Made by a program: the position numbers and the translations under genes. The notes under the pieces were generated by a model. The model worked only from the letters and a program-made list of their open reading frames with translations. It had not been told where the DNA came from and searched no databases. DNA of 64,000 nucleotides. It comes from Kribbella pratensis (GTDB taxonomy: Bacteria > Actinomycetota > Actinomycetes > Propionibacteriales > Kribbellaceae). The stretch is taken from NCBI RefSeq assembly GCF_004365355.1, contig NZ_SODP01000001.1, positions 3,284,481 to 3,348,480 of the forward strand. The letters are read 5' to 3'. Numbering within the stretch: position 1 is the stretch's first letter; every line of letters starts with the position of its first letter. Shown one piece after another: positions 1 to 7,723 of this stretch.

Positions 1-6
1 GCGGAT

Positions 7-927
7 TCACAGGTACACCTCCGCATAACGCGCGTCGATTGCATCCCCGTGAGGCACCGAGGAGATCGCCCCCGCGGCTTGAACACTCAATGAAGCAGCA
101 ACGTTAGCGCGTCGGACGGCGTTCGTCAGGTCGCTTCCCGTGATCGAGTCGTTAGCTGACGCAGCAGCTAACCCGGAAGCCAATGCTGCGGCCAGCACCC
201 CACAGAACGTATCGCCCGCAGCCGTCGTGTCCACCACCTCGACAGGTACCCCGGGAACAGCGATCTCACCCTCGTCCCGGGTCAGGATGACCGCGCCGTC
301 ACCACCCAAGGTGACGATCGCCGCCGGCACCTTCTTCAGCAGCGCCGACCGGTCCGGACCGCCGATGGCCTCCGCCTCGGTCTCGTTCACCACCAGCAGG
401 TCGACCTCGGCGAGCAACTCGGCCGGCAGGTCCGCGGCCGGGGCCGCGTTGAGGATGAAGTACGTCGATGCCGCGGCCGCAGCCTGCACCGTCGGAAACG
501 GGATCTCCAACTGGGAAAGCACGATTTTCGCTTGTCCGATGGCGGCCAGCGCGTCAGCGGACAACGTCAGCTCGCCGTTCGCACCCGGGGCGACCACGAT
601 CGAGTTCTCGCCGCTGTCCTCGACCGTGATGATCGCCGTACCGGTCGGGGCGTCGCCGGTCGTCGCCAGCGAGAGGTCTACCCCGGAGCCGCCGAGCGCA
701 TCGCGCAGGAGCGCGCCGCCATCGTCCGCACCGAACGCGACGACCATCGCCGTCCGTGCACCCGCCCGCGCCGAGGCGACCGCCTGGTTGGCTCCCTTAC
801 CGCCCGGACCACGGCTCATCACACCCGCGAGAACGGTCTCTCCGGGACGCGGAATCCGCTGGACCGGTAACACCAGATCCACATTCGCACTGCCGACCAC
901 GACAACATCCGGAACCTCAGACTGCAC
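7..927 (-). CDS. rbsK: Ribokinase (PfkB family carbohydrate kinase)
   Basis: A 306-aa cytoplasmic sugar kinase predicted to phosphorylate ribose, or a close sugar, at O5 using ATP. Visible are the N-terminal GSANVDLV strand, the PfkB signature GGKGANQA near residue 43, VVNETEAEAI near 178, and the C-terminal anion-hole/catalytic motif TTAAGDTF near 234 with its Asp base. Length matches the family. The start is GTG at 927, with GGAGG about ten bases upstream on the minus strand. It overlaps the end of the upstream glycohydrolase gene by 11 bp, so it is the last gene of the LacI-ABC-glycohydrolase operon. In that setting it probably traps ribose released by the two hydrolases. The PfkB assignment is secure; ribose as the exact substrate is inferred. 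Confidence 0.9.
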   Translation of the reverse strand: MQSEVPDVVVVGSANVDLVLPVQRIPRPGETVLAGVMSRGPGGKGANQAVASARAGARTAMVVAFGADDGGALLRDALGGSGVDLSLATTGDAPTGTAIITVEDSGENSIVVAPGANGELTLSADALAAIGQAKIVLSQLEIPFPTVQAAAAASTYFILNAAPAADLPAELLAEVDLLVVNETEAEAIGGPDRSALLKKVPAAIVTLGGDGAVILTRDEGEIAVPGVPVEVVDTTAAGDTFCGVLAAALASGLAAASANDSITGSDLTNAVRRANVAASLSVQAAGAISSVPHGDAIDARYAEVYL

Positions 928-2215
928 CCCGCGACACCTCCACAGTCCTAGCCGCCAGTTCGTCGATCGCGATCTGGTTCATTCCCGGGAGGCTTGTGGT
1001 CACCCGGTTGTCCAGTGGTGTGGACCACTCTGCCGGAACCCCGCGCGTCGCGCCAAACACGGCACCCACCGTGGCGCCGGCCGAGTCGGTGTCCCAGCCG
1101 CCCATCACCGCGCGACCGATCGCGGTGGTGAAATCCGGAGCCGTCAGCGCGTACGCCGTGAGTGCGGTGTTGTTCACCGCGTGCACCCAGTGCAGGTCGC
1201 CGTACTCCGCATGCAAAGCGTCCAGCGCGTCGTCGAGTTCCGCATCGGCGAGCGTGAGCCCGAAGCGGACGGCGCGGGCGATCGCACCCTGGCCGTTGAC
1301 CACCTCGAGGCCGGCGACAGCGGCCCTGACCGGGTCGTCGAGGACCAGGGCGGCCGCGGACATGGCGGCCACCCAGAGTGCGCCGTCGACCCCGGCGCCG
1401 GTGTGGCTGAGCCGGGCGTCGACGAGGGCCAGCCGTGCGGCCGCAGTACGGTCGCCGGGGTTCGCCCAGCCGTAGGCGTCGGTGCGGATCTGCGCGCCGA
1501 TCCACTCGCGGAACGGGTTCCCGACGACGGCCGCGCGGGCCGGGTCGACACCCTCGAGAAGGTTGCGGTAGGCAACACGTTCCGCGGTGAACACGCGTCC
1601 GGCCGGCAGTTCGTTCAGCCAGCTCAGCGCGACGTCCTCGGTGGTCAGTCCACGACCGTGCCGCTCCAGCATCAGCAGGGCGAGGATGGCGAAGTTGATG
1701 TCGTCGTCCTCGGGCATGCCGTTGATGACCTCGCGCAGGCTGTTCACCTTCGACCGCCGGTTCCACGGCCACCGCTGCTGCACGTCGTCCGGTACGCCGA
1801 CAGCGGTGATGTACTGCGTCAACGGCCACTGCCCTGAGGCGGCGAGGATCTCCCGGATGCCCTCGCGCGGGATCTTCTCCACCGGCTTGCCGAGCAGGTT
1901 GCCCGCACACCGGCCGAGCCACGCGTTCAACGTCCTCGCCTCGAGGTCCACCGCCTCACCGAGCGACGGCAGGTCAGGGATCTCCGGCTCGTGCCACGCC
2001 GCAGTCCGTGCGTCGAGTACGTCGAGCAGCTCGCGGGCCAGTGCGCGCAGTGCCGGTGGCGCGGGGTCGGCGGACGCGCCCGACACGGGAGCGTCCGTCG
2101 TACCGCCTGCTGCCAGCCAGCGGGCCTGGACGTCGGTGACGTCGACACCCTCGGACCGCGCCTGGACCAGCTGGTGCGGGAGCAGGTCCTCCGGCTGGAC
2201 CCAGGTCATTCTCAT
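917..2215 (-). CDS. ADP-ribosylglycohydrolase family protein (long form)
   Basis: A 432-aa protein of the DraG/ARH (ADP-ribosylglycohydrolase) fold, which cleaves N- or O-glycosidic bonds to ribose using a binuclear Mg2+ centre. An extra N-terminal segment of about 95 residues precedes the fold, which starts at AWLGRCAGNLLGKPVE. Metal-ligand motifs are EDDDINF near 170 and GGWDTDSAGATVG near 373, matching the family's T-D-D/E-T and D-x-D-S/T sites. The start ATG at 2215 overlaps the stop of the preceding paralogue (ATGA), indicating translational coupling; a second ATG two codons in is also possible. It is distantly related to that neighbour and differs mainly by its N-terminal extension. The family is clear. 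The substrate is unknown, but the sugar-uptake operon suggests a small ribosylated nutrient rather than ADP-ribosylated protein. Confidence 0.85.
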   Translation of the reverse strand: MRMTWVQPEDLLPHQLVQARSEGVDVTDVQARWLAAGGTTDAPVSGASADPAPPALRALARELLDVLDARTAAWHEPEIPDLPSLGEAVDLEARTLNAWLGRCAGNLLGKPVEKIPREGIREILAASGQWPLTQYITAVGVPDDVQQRWPWNRRSKVNSLREVINGMPEDDDINFAILALLMLERHGRGLTTEDVALSWLNELPAGRVFTAERVAYRNLLEGVDPARAAVVGNPFREWIGAQIRTDAYGWANPGDRTAAARLALVDARLSHTGAGVDGALWVAAMSAAALVLDDPVRAAVAGLEVVNGQGAIARAVRFGLTLADAELDDALDALHAEYGDLHWVHAVNNTALTAYALTAPDFTTAIGRAVMGGWDTDSAGATVGAVFGATRGVPAEWSTPLDNRVTTSLPGMNQIAIDELAARTVEVSRGAV

Positions 2216-3360
2216 CGCGTCAAAGTCTCCAGTACTTCGCTACGTCGCGCCCATCGACGCGCGTCGGCGGCCTGCAGGTCGACGGCCACCGAGGCCATCA
2301 CCCGCCCCGGCTCGATCAGGTCGGTCTTGCTCGCTGCGGCGATCTCGGCGGCCCAGTCCGCGGGTACGCCGTCGCGCCCGCTCAACGCGCCGGTGATCGC
2401 GCCGGCCATCGACGCGATCGAGTCCGCGTCGCGGCCGTAGTTCGTGCCGCCGAGGACCGCCCGGCGTACATCTCCTTCGGAGACCAGCACGAAACCGAGC
2501 GCGACCGGAAGCTCCTCGATCGCCTTAGTCCGGCTCGGACGACGGGCGTCCATCGACAGCTCCCGGTAGTTCGGGCCGACGGTGTCGTAGGGCTCGATCG
2601 CCTTGCGCAGCAAGGGAATCGCCTGCTCCCAGTCGGTCACGCCGTCGCCTTGTGAGACAGCTTCGGCGACCGCCTCGACGGCCCTCCGAGTGCCGTCCTT
2701 GGCCAGGCCGAGCGCGGTCTCGACCGCAGACGCGGGGGTCGCGCCCGGGATCATCGCGGCGGCGACGGCGGCCGCGAACACGCCGGCCGCCTCCCGCCCG
2801 TAGCTCGACTGGTGCGCGCCGGCGACGTCGAGCGCCTCGGCGTACGCGCCCTCGGGATCGCCGGCGTTGGCGATGCCGACCGGCGCCATGTACATCGCCG
2901 CACCGCAGTTGACGATGTTGCCGACGCCGGCCTCGCGCGGATCGACATGCCCGTAGTGCAGCCGGGCGACCAGCCATTTCTCGGCCAGGAACACCCGCTG
3001 CAGCAGCAACGCGTCCGCCTCGAGCTCGGGGACCCAGCGGGTCCCGTTGAGCATCTTCGGCACCAGCGACTCCGCGATCGCGTAGGCGTCGAGGTGGGCG
3101 CGGCGTTCGTCGTACACCTCGACCAGCGCGTGTGTCATCAAGGTGTCGTCGGTGATGTGCCCGTCGCCCTTGTGGTACGGCGCGATCGGACGCGCCGTCC
3201 GCCAGTCGTCGTACCACGGGCCGACGATGCCGGTCACCCAGCCGCCGTGCCGTTCCCGGATCGCCTCCGGGGTCCAGCCCTCGACGGCTCCACCGATCGC
3301 GTCACCGACCGCGGAGCCGACGAGGGCGCCTACCGACTTCTCTTCCAGCACCGACGTCAC
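2212..3360 (-). CDS. ADP-ribosylglycohydrolase family protein (short form)
   Basis: A 382-aa DraG/ARH-fold hydrolase. The N-terminal glycine-rich helix GALVGSAVGDAIGGAVEG is followed by DDTLMTHALVEV (first metal site) and, near the C-terminus, NYGRDADSIASMAGAITG (second metal site, D-x-D-S). The open frame runs upstream to 3468, but the start is placed at GTG 3360 because it overlaps the stop of the binding-protein gene as GTGA and the earlier residues are not family-like. Coupling on both sides puts it mid-operon. With its long paralogue it probably removes aglycones from an imported ribosylated compound, leaving ribose for the kinase. That role is inferred; the fold and metal motifs are seen directly. 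Confidence 0.87.
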   Translation of the reverse strand: MTSVLEEKSVGALVGSAVGDAIGGAVEGWTPEAIRERHGGWVTGIVGPWYDDWRTARPIAPYHKGDGHITDDTLMTHALVEVYDERRAHLDAYAIAESLVPKMLNGTRWVPELEADALLLQRVFLAEKWLVARLHYGHVDPREAGVGNIVNCGAAMYMAPVGIANAGDPEGAYAEALDVAGAHQSSYGREAAGVFAAAVAAAMIPGATPASAVETALGLAKDGTRRAVEAVAEAVSQGDGVTDWEQAIPLLRKAIEPYDTVGPNYRELSMDARRPSRTKAIEELPVALGFVLVSEGDVRRAVLGGTNYGRDADSIASMAGAITGALSGRDGVPADWAAEIAAASKTDLIEPGRVMASVAVDLQAADARRWARRSEVLETLTR

Positions 3361-4640
3361 TGGTTGACCTGACCCCATCCATCGCTCAGCTTCTTGCCCA
3401 GGGCAGCCAGATCGGTCTTGTTCGCCAGGTACTCCTGCAGCGCCGGCGTGGCGATCTGGTCCTTCCACTTCGGGTAGTTCTCGACGCTCTGGAACGGCGC
3501 CTTGGTCAGTTCGGCGCCGCTGGCAAGCGTCTGCTGCCAGCCGTCCTTACCGCCGGTCGTCTTGAGGATCGCGTCCCGGGCCGCCTGCGTGGTCGGGATC
3601 AGCCAGTCGCCCTGGCCGACCGCGGCCAGGTTCTCGGCCTTCATGAAGTAGTCGATGAACTTCGCCGACTGCTCGATGTGCTTGCCCTCGGCCGGCACCG
3701 ACAGGGTCTGCGGGTTCGCGGCCTGCTTGGTGCTGGTTCCCTTCAGCGGCGGCAGCACCTCCCACTGGAAGGTCTTCGGCGCCTCCTCGAGGATCTGCTG
3801 CGCGACATAGTTGCCGGCCACAATCATCCCGTACTTGCCGGCGTAAAACCCGGGCAGTACGTCGGACGCGCTCTGGGTCAGCGAGGTCGGGTCGATCGAC
3901 TTGTCCGTGTAGGCCATGTCATGGATCCGCTTCGGCACCTCGAGCTCGGCGTCGCCGATCGTTGCCTTGGCGTCCTTGCCGGTGCCGTCGAAGAACTTGC
4001 CGTCGAAGTTCATGCCGAGGTTCAGCACGGTCGCGGTCGGGCTCTTCAGACCCCACCCGAGGCCGTACTTGCCGCCGGCCGTCAGCTTCTTCGCGTCCGC
4101 GGCCAGGTCGTCCCAGCTCAGCGAGTCACCGGTCGCGGTGATCCCGGCCTGCTTGAGCATCGCGGAGTTCGCGAGTACGACGTACGACTGCATGAGGGTC
4201 GGCGCGCCGTAGATCTTGCCGTCGTTCGAGACCGTGTCCCAGACGCCCTGCGAGACGGCGTCCTTGGTGCCCTGGCTCAGGTACGGCGAGAGGTCCGCGA
4301 GGTAGCCCTGGTTGATGAAGCCGGTGATGTCGGCGGACTCGTCGTGGATGATGTCCGGCGCGGTCCCGCCCTGGAACTGGGTCACCAGCTGGTCGTGCAC
4401 GGAGTCCCAGCTGCCCTGGACGTACTCGACCTGGATGTTCGGATTGGCGGCGTTCCAGTCGGTGACGATCTTCTTGGTCGCGGCCACCGTCGTCTTCTGG
4501 AAGGCGAGGCTCTGGAACTTCAGCGTCACCTTCTCGTCGGACGACCCCGAGCCACCGGAGCTGTTGTCGCTGTTGCCCCCGCAGGCCGCGAGCGCCACCA
4601 GTGCGCCCGCCGCCGCCAGGGCGGTCAATGCTTTCTTCAT
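3357..4640 (-). CDS. ABC transporter sugar-binding lipoprotein
   Basis: A 427-aa extracellular solute-binding protein (family 1 / MalE-like). The N-terminus is a lipoprotein signal peptide ending in LAAC with Cys20, followed by a Ser/Gly/Asn-rich linker. The mature part has the typical periplasmic-binding layout, with early KITDW-like and GTAPDIIHDE segments and a late PALQEYLANKT segment. A strong Shine-Dalgarno (GAGGAG) sits just upstream of the ATG at 4640. It follows the two permease genes by a 46-bp gap and overlaps the downstream glycohydrolase gene by 4 bp. It captures the imported sugar or glycoside outside the membrane. No ATPase gene is present in the operon, so a shared MsiK-like ATPase elsewhere is likely, as is usual in actinobacteria. 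Confidence 0.93.
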   Translation of the reverse strand: MKKALTALAAAGALVALAACGGNSDNSSGGSGSSDEKVTLKFQSLAFQKTTVAATKKIVTDWNAANPNIQVEYVQGSWDSVHDQLVTQFQGGTAPDIIHDESADITGFINQGYLADLSPYLSQGTKDAVSQGVWDTVSNDGKIYGAPTLMQSYVVLANSAMLKQAGITATGDSLSWDDLAADAKKLTAGGKYGLGWGLKSPTATVLNLGMNFDGKFFDGTGKDAKATIGDAELEVPKRIHDMAYTDKSIDPTSLTQSASDVLPGFYAGKYGMIVAGNYVAQQILEEAPKTFQWEVLPPLKGTSTKQAANPQTLSVPAEGKHIEQSAKFIDYFMKAENLAAVGQGDWLIPTTQAARDAILKTTGGKDGWQQTLASGAELTKAPFQSVENYPKWKDQIATPALQEYLANKTDLAALGKKLSDGWGQVNQ

Positions 4641-4686
4641 TGCATCTCCTCAAACCCAACTACTACGTCTTTTGGTTTTCTTGGTT

Positions 4687-5520
4687 TCAGCCCTTGACTG
4701 CGCCGCTGAGCAGGCCGGATGTCAACCGGCGCTGCAGGAAGGCGAAGAACACCAGGCTTGGGACAGTTGCGAGTACGGACGCGGCCGCCAACGGGCCGAA
4801 CTGCACCTGGCCCTCGGCACCGACGAAGCGGGCGAGCACCAGCGGAAGTGTTTTGAGTTGCGGGTCCTGCAACAGGACCAGGGCGAAGAAGAACTCGTTC
4901 CACGCCGAGATGAAGGTGAACATCGCGGTCGCGATCAGGCCCGGCCGGAGCAGCGGCATCACGATCGACACGATCGTCCGCAGCCGGCTCGCGCCGTCGA
5001 CCGACGCCGCCTCTTCCAGCTCGCGCGGCACGGCAGCGACGTACCCCTGCAGCATCCACAGCGCGAACGGGAGCGACCAGACCATGTAGACGATCACCAC
5101 GCCGGGGATCGTGTTCGTCAGGTGCAGCGGCCGCAGGATCATGAACAGCGGGATCACGATCAGGATCACCGGAAACACCTGGCTGACCAGGATCCAGCCG
5201 TTCGTCAGCGGCCGCAGCCTGCTGCGGAAACGCGCCAGCGCGTACGAGACCGGCAGCGCGACGATCAGCACCAGGATCGTGCTGTAGATCGAGATCTGCA
5301 GGCTGTTGACGAGGCCGCGGACCAGACCCTGTTCGCTCAGCGCGTCGGTGTAGTTGGAGAAGTCGACGTGCTTCGGCAGGATCGACGGCGTGACGCTGGC
5401 GAACTCCCGCGGCGACTTCAGCGAACTCGAGATCAGCCAGAGCAGCGGGAAGCCGAGGAAGATCAGGTACGCGAGGACCGCGAGGTACTGGAGCGCGCGG
5501 GTGGTGGGTCGAGTTCTCAT
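4687..5520 (-). CDS. ABC sugar transporter permease (MalG type)
   Basis: A 277-aa inner-membrane permease with about six hydrophobic helices. The cytoplasmic EAA loop EEAASVDGASRLRTIV, near residue 160, docks with the ATPase. The C-terminus RRLTSGLLSGAVKG is the usual MalG-type ending. The start ATG at 5520 overlaps the stop of the MalF-type permease (ATGA). It forms the translocation pore with that partner and receives substrate from the lipoprotein encoded immediately downstream. The specific substrate cannot be read from this gene. Confidence 0.93.
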   Translation of the reverse strand: MRTRPTTRALQYLAVLAYLIFLGFPLLWLISSSLKSPREFASVTPSILPKHVDFSNYTDALSEQGLVRGLVNSLQISIYSTILVLIVALPVSYALARFRSRLRPLTNGWILVSQVFPVILIVIPLFMILRPLHLTNTIPGVVIVYMVWSLPFALWMLQGYVAAVPRELEEAASVDGASRLRTIVSIVMPLLRPGLIATAMFTFISAWNEFFFALVLLQDPQLKTLPLVLARFVGAEGQVQFGPLAAASVLATVPSLVFFAFLQRRLTSGLLSGAVKG

Positions 5521-6434
5521 GCTTCGCTCCGCAGGCGGTTCCGCAGGTAGAAGAACAGGAACAGGATGATGATGACGACCATCACGTCACCCATCGCGGC
5601 GGCCATTCCGAAGTTCCCGTAGCGGAACGCCTCGTTGTAGGCGAACAGCATCGGCAGCATCGTCTTGCCGCCCGGCCCGCCGGCCGTCAGCACGTAGACC
5701 AGGCCGAACGAGTTGAAGTTCCAGATCATGTCCAGGCTGGTAATCGCGACGATAACGGTCCGCAGCTGCGGAAGCGTGATGTTCCAGAACTGGCTCCAGG
5801 CACCGGCGCCGTCGACCGCGGCCGCTTCGTACAGGGTGCGGTCGATTCCTTGCAGGCCGGCGAGGAGGGTGACCGTGGTCATCGGCATCCCGACCCAGAT
5901 GCCGACCACGATCACGGCCGGCAGCGCCGTACTGAAGTTGCCGAGGAAGTTGATCGGGTGGTCGGTGAGGTGCAGGTTCTGCAGGATCTCGTTGACCGGG
6001 CCGTTGGTCGGGTGCAGCAGCAGGCGCCACATGATCGCGACGACCACCGGGGGCATCGCCCACGGGATCAGCGCGAGCGTCCGCGCGACGCCGCGGAACT
6101 TGATGTCGGTGTTCAGCAGCAACGCGAGACCGAGTGCGGCGACGAACTGCAGGATCGTGACCGACAGCGTCCAGATCACACCGATCCGGAACGAGTCCCA
6201 GAACAGGTTGTTGTGCAACAACTTGCTGAAGTTGTCGAAACCGACGAACTTCGTCTCCACATGCAGACCGGCGCGCGCGTCGGTGAAGCCGAGCGCGATG
6301 CCGCGGATCAGTGGATAGACGCTCAGGATCAGCACCGGCAGCAACGCGGGCAGGAACAGGAAGATCGCTTCCCTGTTCTGCTTGGGCTTACCCGGCTTCT
6401 GCACCTGCGTCGGCGCGGTCAGGGTCGCGGTCAT
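5517..6434 (-). CDS. ABC sugar transporter permease (MalF type)
   Basis: A 305-aa integral membrane permease. A short polar N-terminus (PTQVQKPGKPKQNREA) leads into the first helix LFLPALLPVLILSVYPL. The EAA motif appears as YEAAAVDGAGAWSQFW near 208. A GGGAGG-type ribosome site lies just upstream of the ATG at 6434. It follows the LacI-family gene by 31 bp, so it is probably cotranscribed from the lacI promoter or from one inside that gap. It forms a heterodimer with the MalG-type protein encoded next. Confidence 0.93.
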   Translation of the reverse strand: MTATLTAPTQVQKPGKPKQNREAIFLFLPALLPVLILSVYPLIRGIALGFTDARAGLHVETKFVGFDNFSKLLHNNLFWDSFRIGVIWTLSVTILQFVAALGLALLLNTDIKFRGVARTLALIPWAMPPVVVAIMWRLLLHPTNGPVNEILQNLHLTDHPINFLGNFSTALPAVIVVGIWVGMPMTTVTLLAGLQGIDRTLYEAAAVDGAGAWSQFWNITLPQLRTVIVAITSLDMIWNFNSFGLVYVLTAGGPGGKTMLPMLFAYNEAFRYGNFGMAAAMGDVMVVIIILFLFFYLRNRLRSEA

Positions 6435-6465
6435 GGAGCCTCCCTGCCTGAACTGAGGAGCGCCG

Positions 6466-7482
6466 TCACGGGGTGGACCTCCTGATACTCAACGACGGCT
6501 GCACCACGATGCGTCGCGGCGTCCGGTCGTTGTCCTCGATCCTTGCCAACAGCAACTCGGCCGCCCGCCGCCCCCGCTCGGCCGACCCCAGATTCACACT
6601 CGTCAACGTCGGGAAACACTGCTCAGCCAACTCGCTGTCGTCCATCCCCACCACAGCCACGTCGTCCGGCACTCGCAACCCCAACGCGGCCAGCTCGTGC
6701 ATCAACCCGACGGCGAGCAGGTCGTTCGCGCAGATCACCGCGTCGGGCAGGTGAGCATCGGCTCGAGCCTTCTCGTCTCCCACACCCAGCAGGCCGGGCG
6801 CCGCGACCCGTCCCGCGGTGAACGTGAAGTCGGTCGCCTCGGCTGCCGCAGTTGGCTCGAGGTCGTGTGCCTTGAGAGCTTCGGTGAAACCCTTCGAACG
6901 GGCGGCACCTGGAACGGTGTCCGCCGGGCCGTTCAGGAAGGCAATCCGCGTGCGGCCCTTGGCTACCAGGTGGTCGACGGCCAGGAGCATGCCCTTGGGT
7001 GAGTTCGCGCGCACGGTGTCGACGCCGGCCTTTGCGGGGACGTTACCGGCGACGACCACCGGCACCTCGCACTCGCGGATCGACTTGACCAGGTCTTCGT
7101 CGACGCGGATCGGGCTGATGAGCAACCCGTCGGCGTACCCGCGCGCCATCCCACGCACCAACGCGACCTCGTCGACCACGTCGGGCCCGGTCGTCGTCAC
7201 CACGAGCCGATAACCCGCCGCGGACACGACCTCCTCGACGGCTCGCATCATCGTCACGTAGACCGGGTTACCGACATCCGCGACCGCCAGCGTCAGCTGG
7301 AACGTCCGCCCCACCTTCAGCGACCGAGCCCGCGCATCCGGTACGTACCCCAGCTCCTGCACCGCCCGCTGGACCCGCTCGACCATCTCCTCGGTCGCGG
7401 GCAACCCGTTCAGGACGCGCGACACCGACGCCACCGAGACCCCGGCCGCCCGGGCCACCCCAGCGATCGTCGGACGACTCAC
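6466..7482 (-). CDS. LacI-family transcriptional regulator
   Basis: A 338-aa repressor. The N-terminal helix-turn-helix and hinge read TIAGVARAAGVSVASVSRV at residues 4-22. A periplasmic-binding-like effector domain follows, with ADVGNPVYVTMMRAVEE near 70 and the late AVVGMDDSELAEQCFPTLTS segment. The start is GTG 7482 with GGAGGTC upstream. It lies first in a run of same-strand genes encoding sugar transport and ribosyl-bond hydrolysis, so it probably senses the imported sugar. A LacI-type palindrome 23-36 bp upstream of its start suggests autoregulation and control of the whole operon. Confidence 0.93.
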   Translation of the reverse strand: MSRPTIAGVARAAGVSVASVSRVLNGLPATEEMVERVQRAVQELGYVPDARARSLKVGRTFQLTLAVADVGNPVYVTMMRAVEEVVSAAGYRLVVTTTGPDVVDEVALVRGMARGYADGLLISPIRVDEDLVKSIRECEVPVVVAGNVPAKAGVDTVRANSPKGMLLAVDHLVAKGRTRIAFLNGPADTVPGAARSKGFTEALKAHDLEPTAAAEATDFTFTAGRVAAPGLLGVGDEKARADAHLPDAVICANDLLAVGLMHELAALGLRVPDDVAVVGMDDSELAEQCFPTLTSVNLGSAERGRRAAELLLARIEDNDRTPRRIVVQPSLSIRRSTP

Positions 7483-7492
7483 GCCGACCTCC

Positions 7493-7518
7493 TGTAATCG
7501 TTCTTGTAATCGTTTACA
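7493..7518. promoter_or_regulatory. LacI-type operator plus upstream half-site
   Basis: TGTAATCGTTTACA at 7505-7518 is a near-perfect palindrome around a central CG, matching the LacI/GalR consensus TGNAANCGNTTNCA. A second TGTAATCG half-site lies at 7493-7500, 12 bp away. Both lie in the gap immediately upstream of the lacI-family start. The likely role is repression of the lacI-ABC-hydrolase-ribokinase operon. No clear second full site was seen in the 31-bp gap before the first permease gene. Confidence 0.7.
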
Positions 7519-7604
7519 GGCCAGACATTAGGCCGCCGCTCCAACCCCGTCAACATCTCCCCGGTCACATCCCCGCGGCGAAACCGTTCCGTGACCCACC
7601 GCCG

Positions 7605-7669
7605 GCGACCTTGTGCACCCATCAACCGTCCACGACGCCCCAGAACGGTTGGTGGGTGCACAAAGTCGC
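7605..7669. repeat. 25-bp inverted repeat with 15-nt loop
   Basis: The left arm at 7605-7629 and right arm at 7645-7669 are complementary at 23 of 25 positions, and one of the two exceptions is a G-U wobble. The core contains the palindrome GTGCAC. It lies between the end of the potassium-channel gene and the start of the lacI-type gene, both on the minus strand, so it may terminate channel transcription. There is no T-run. It could also be a dispersed palindromic element, which only a genome search would show. Confidence 0.6.
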
Positions 7670-7723
7670 TGATCGGAGCGCGCGAAGGGACGCGGGGTGG
7701 TACGGATCGGGTGGCGGTGGGAG

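Noticed and set aside
140-1837. Long plus-strand open frame (565 codons) across the ribokinase and glycohydrolase genes
   Set aside because: It is antisense to two well-supported genes with family motifs. Its translation is Ala/Thr/Arg-rich with no domain, as expected of shadow frames in high-GC DNA.
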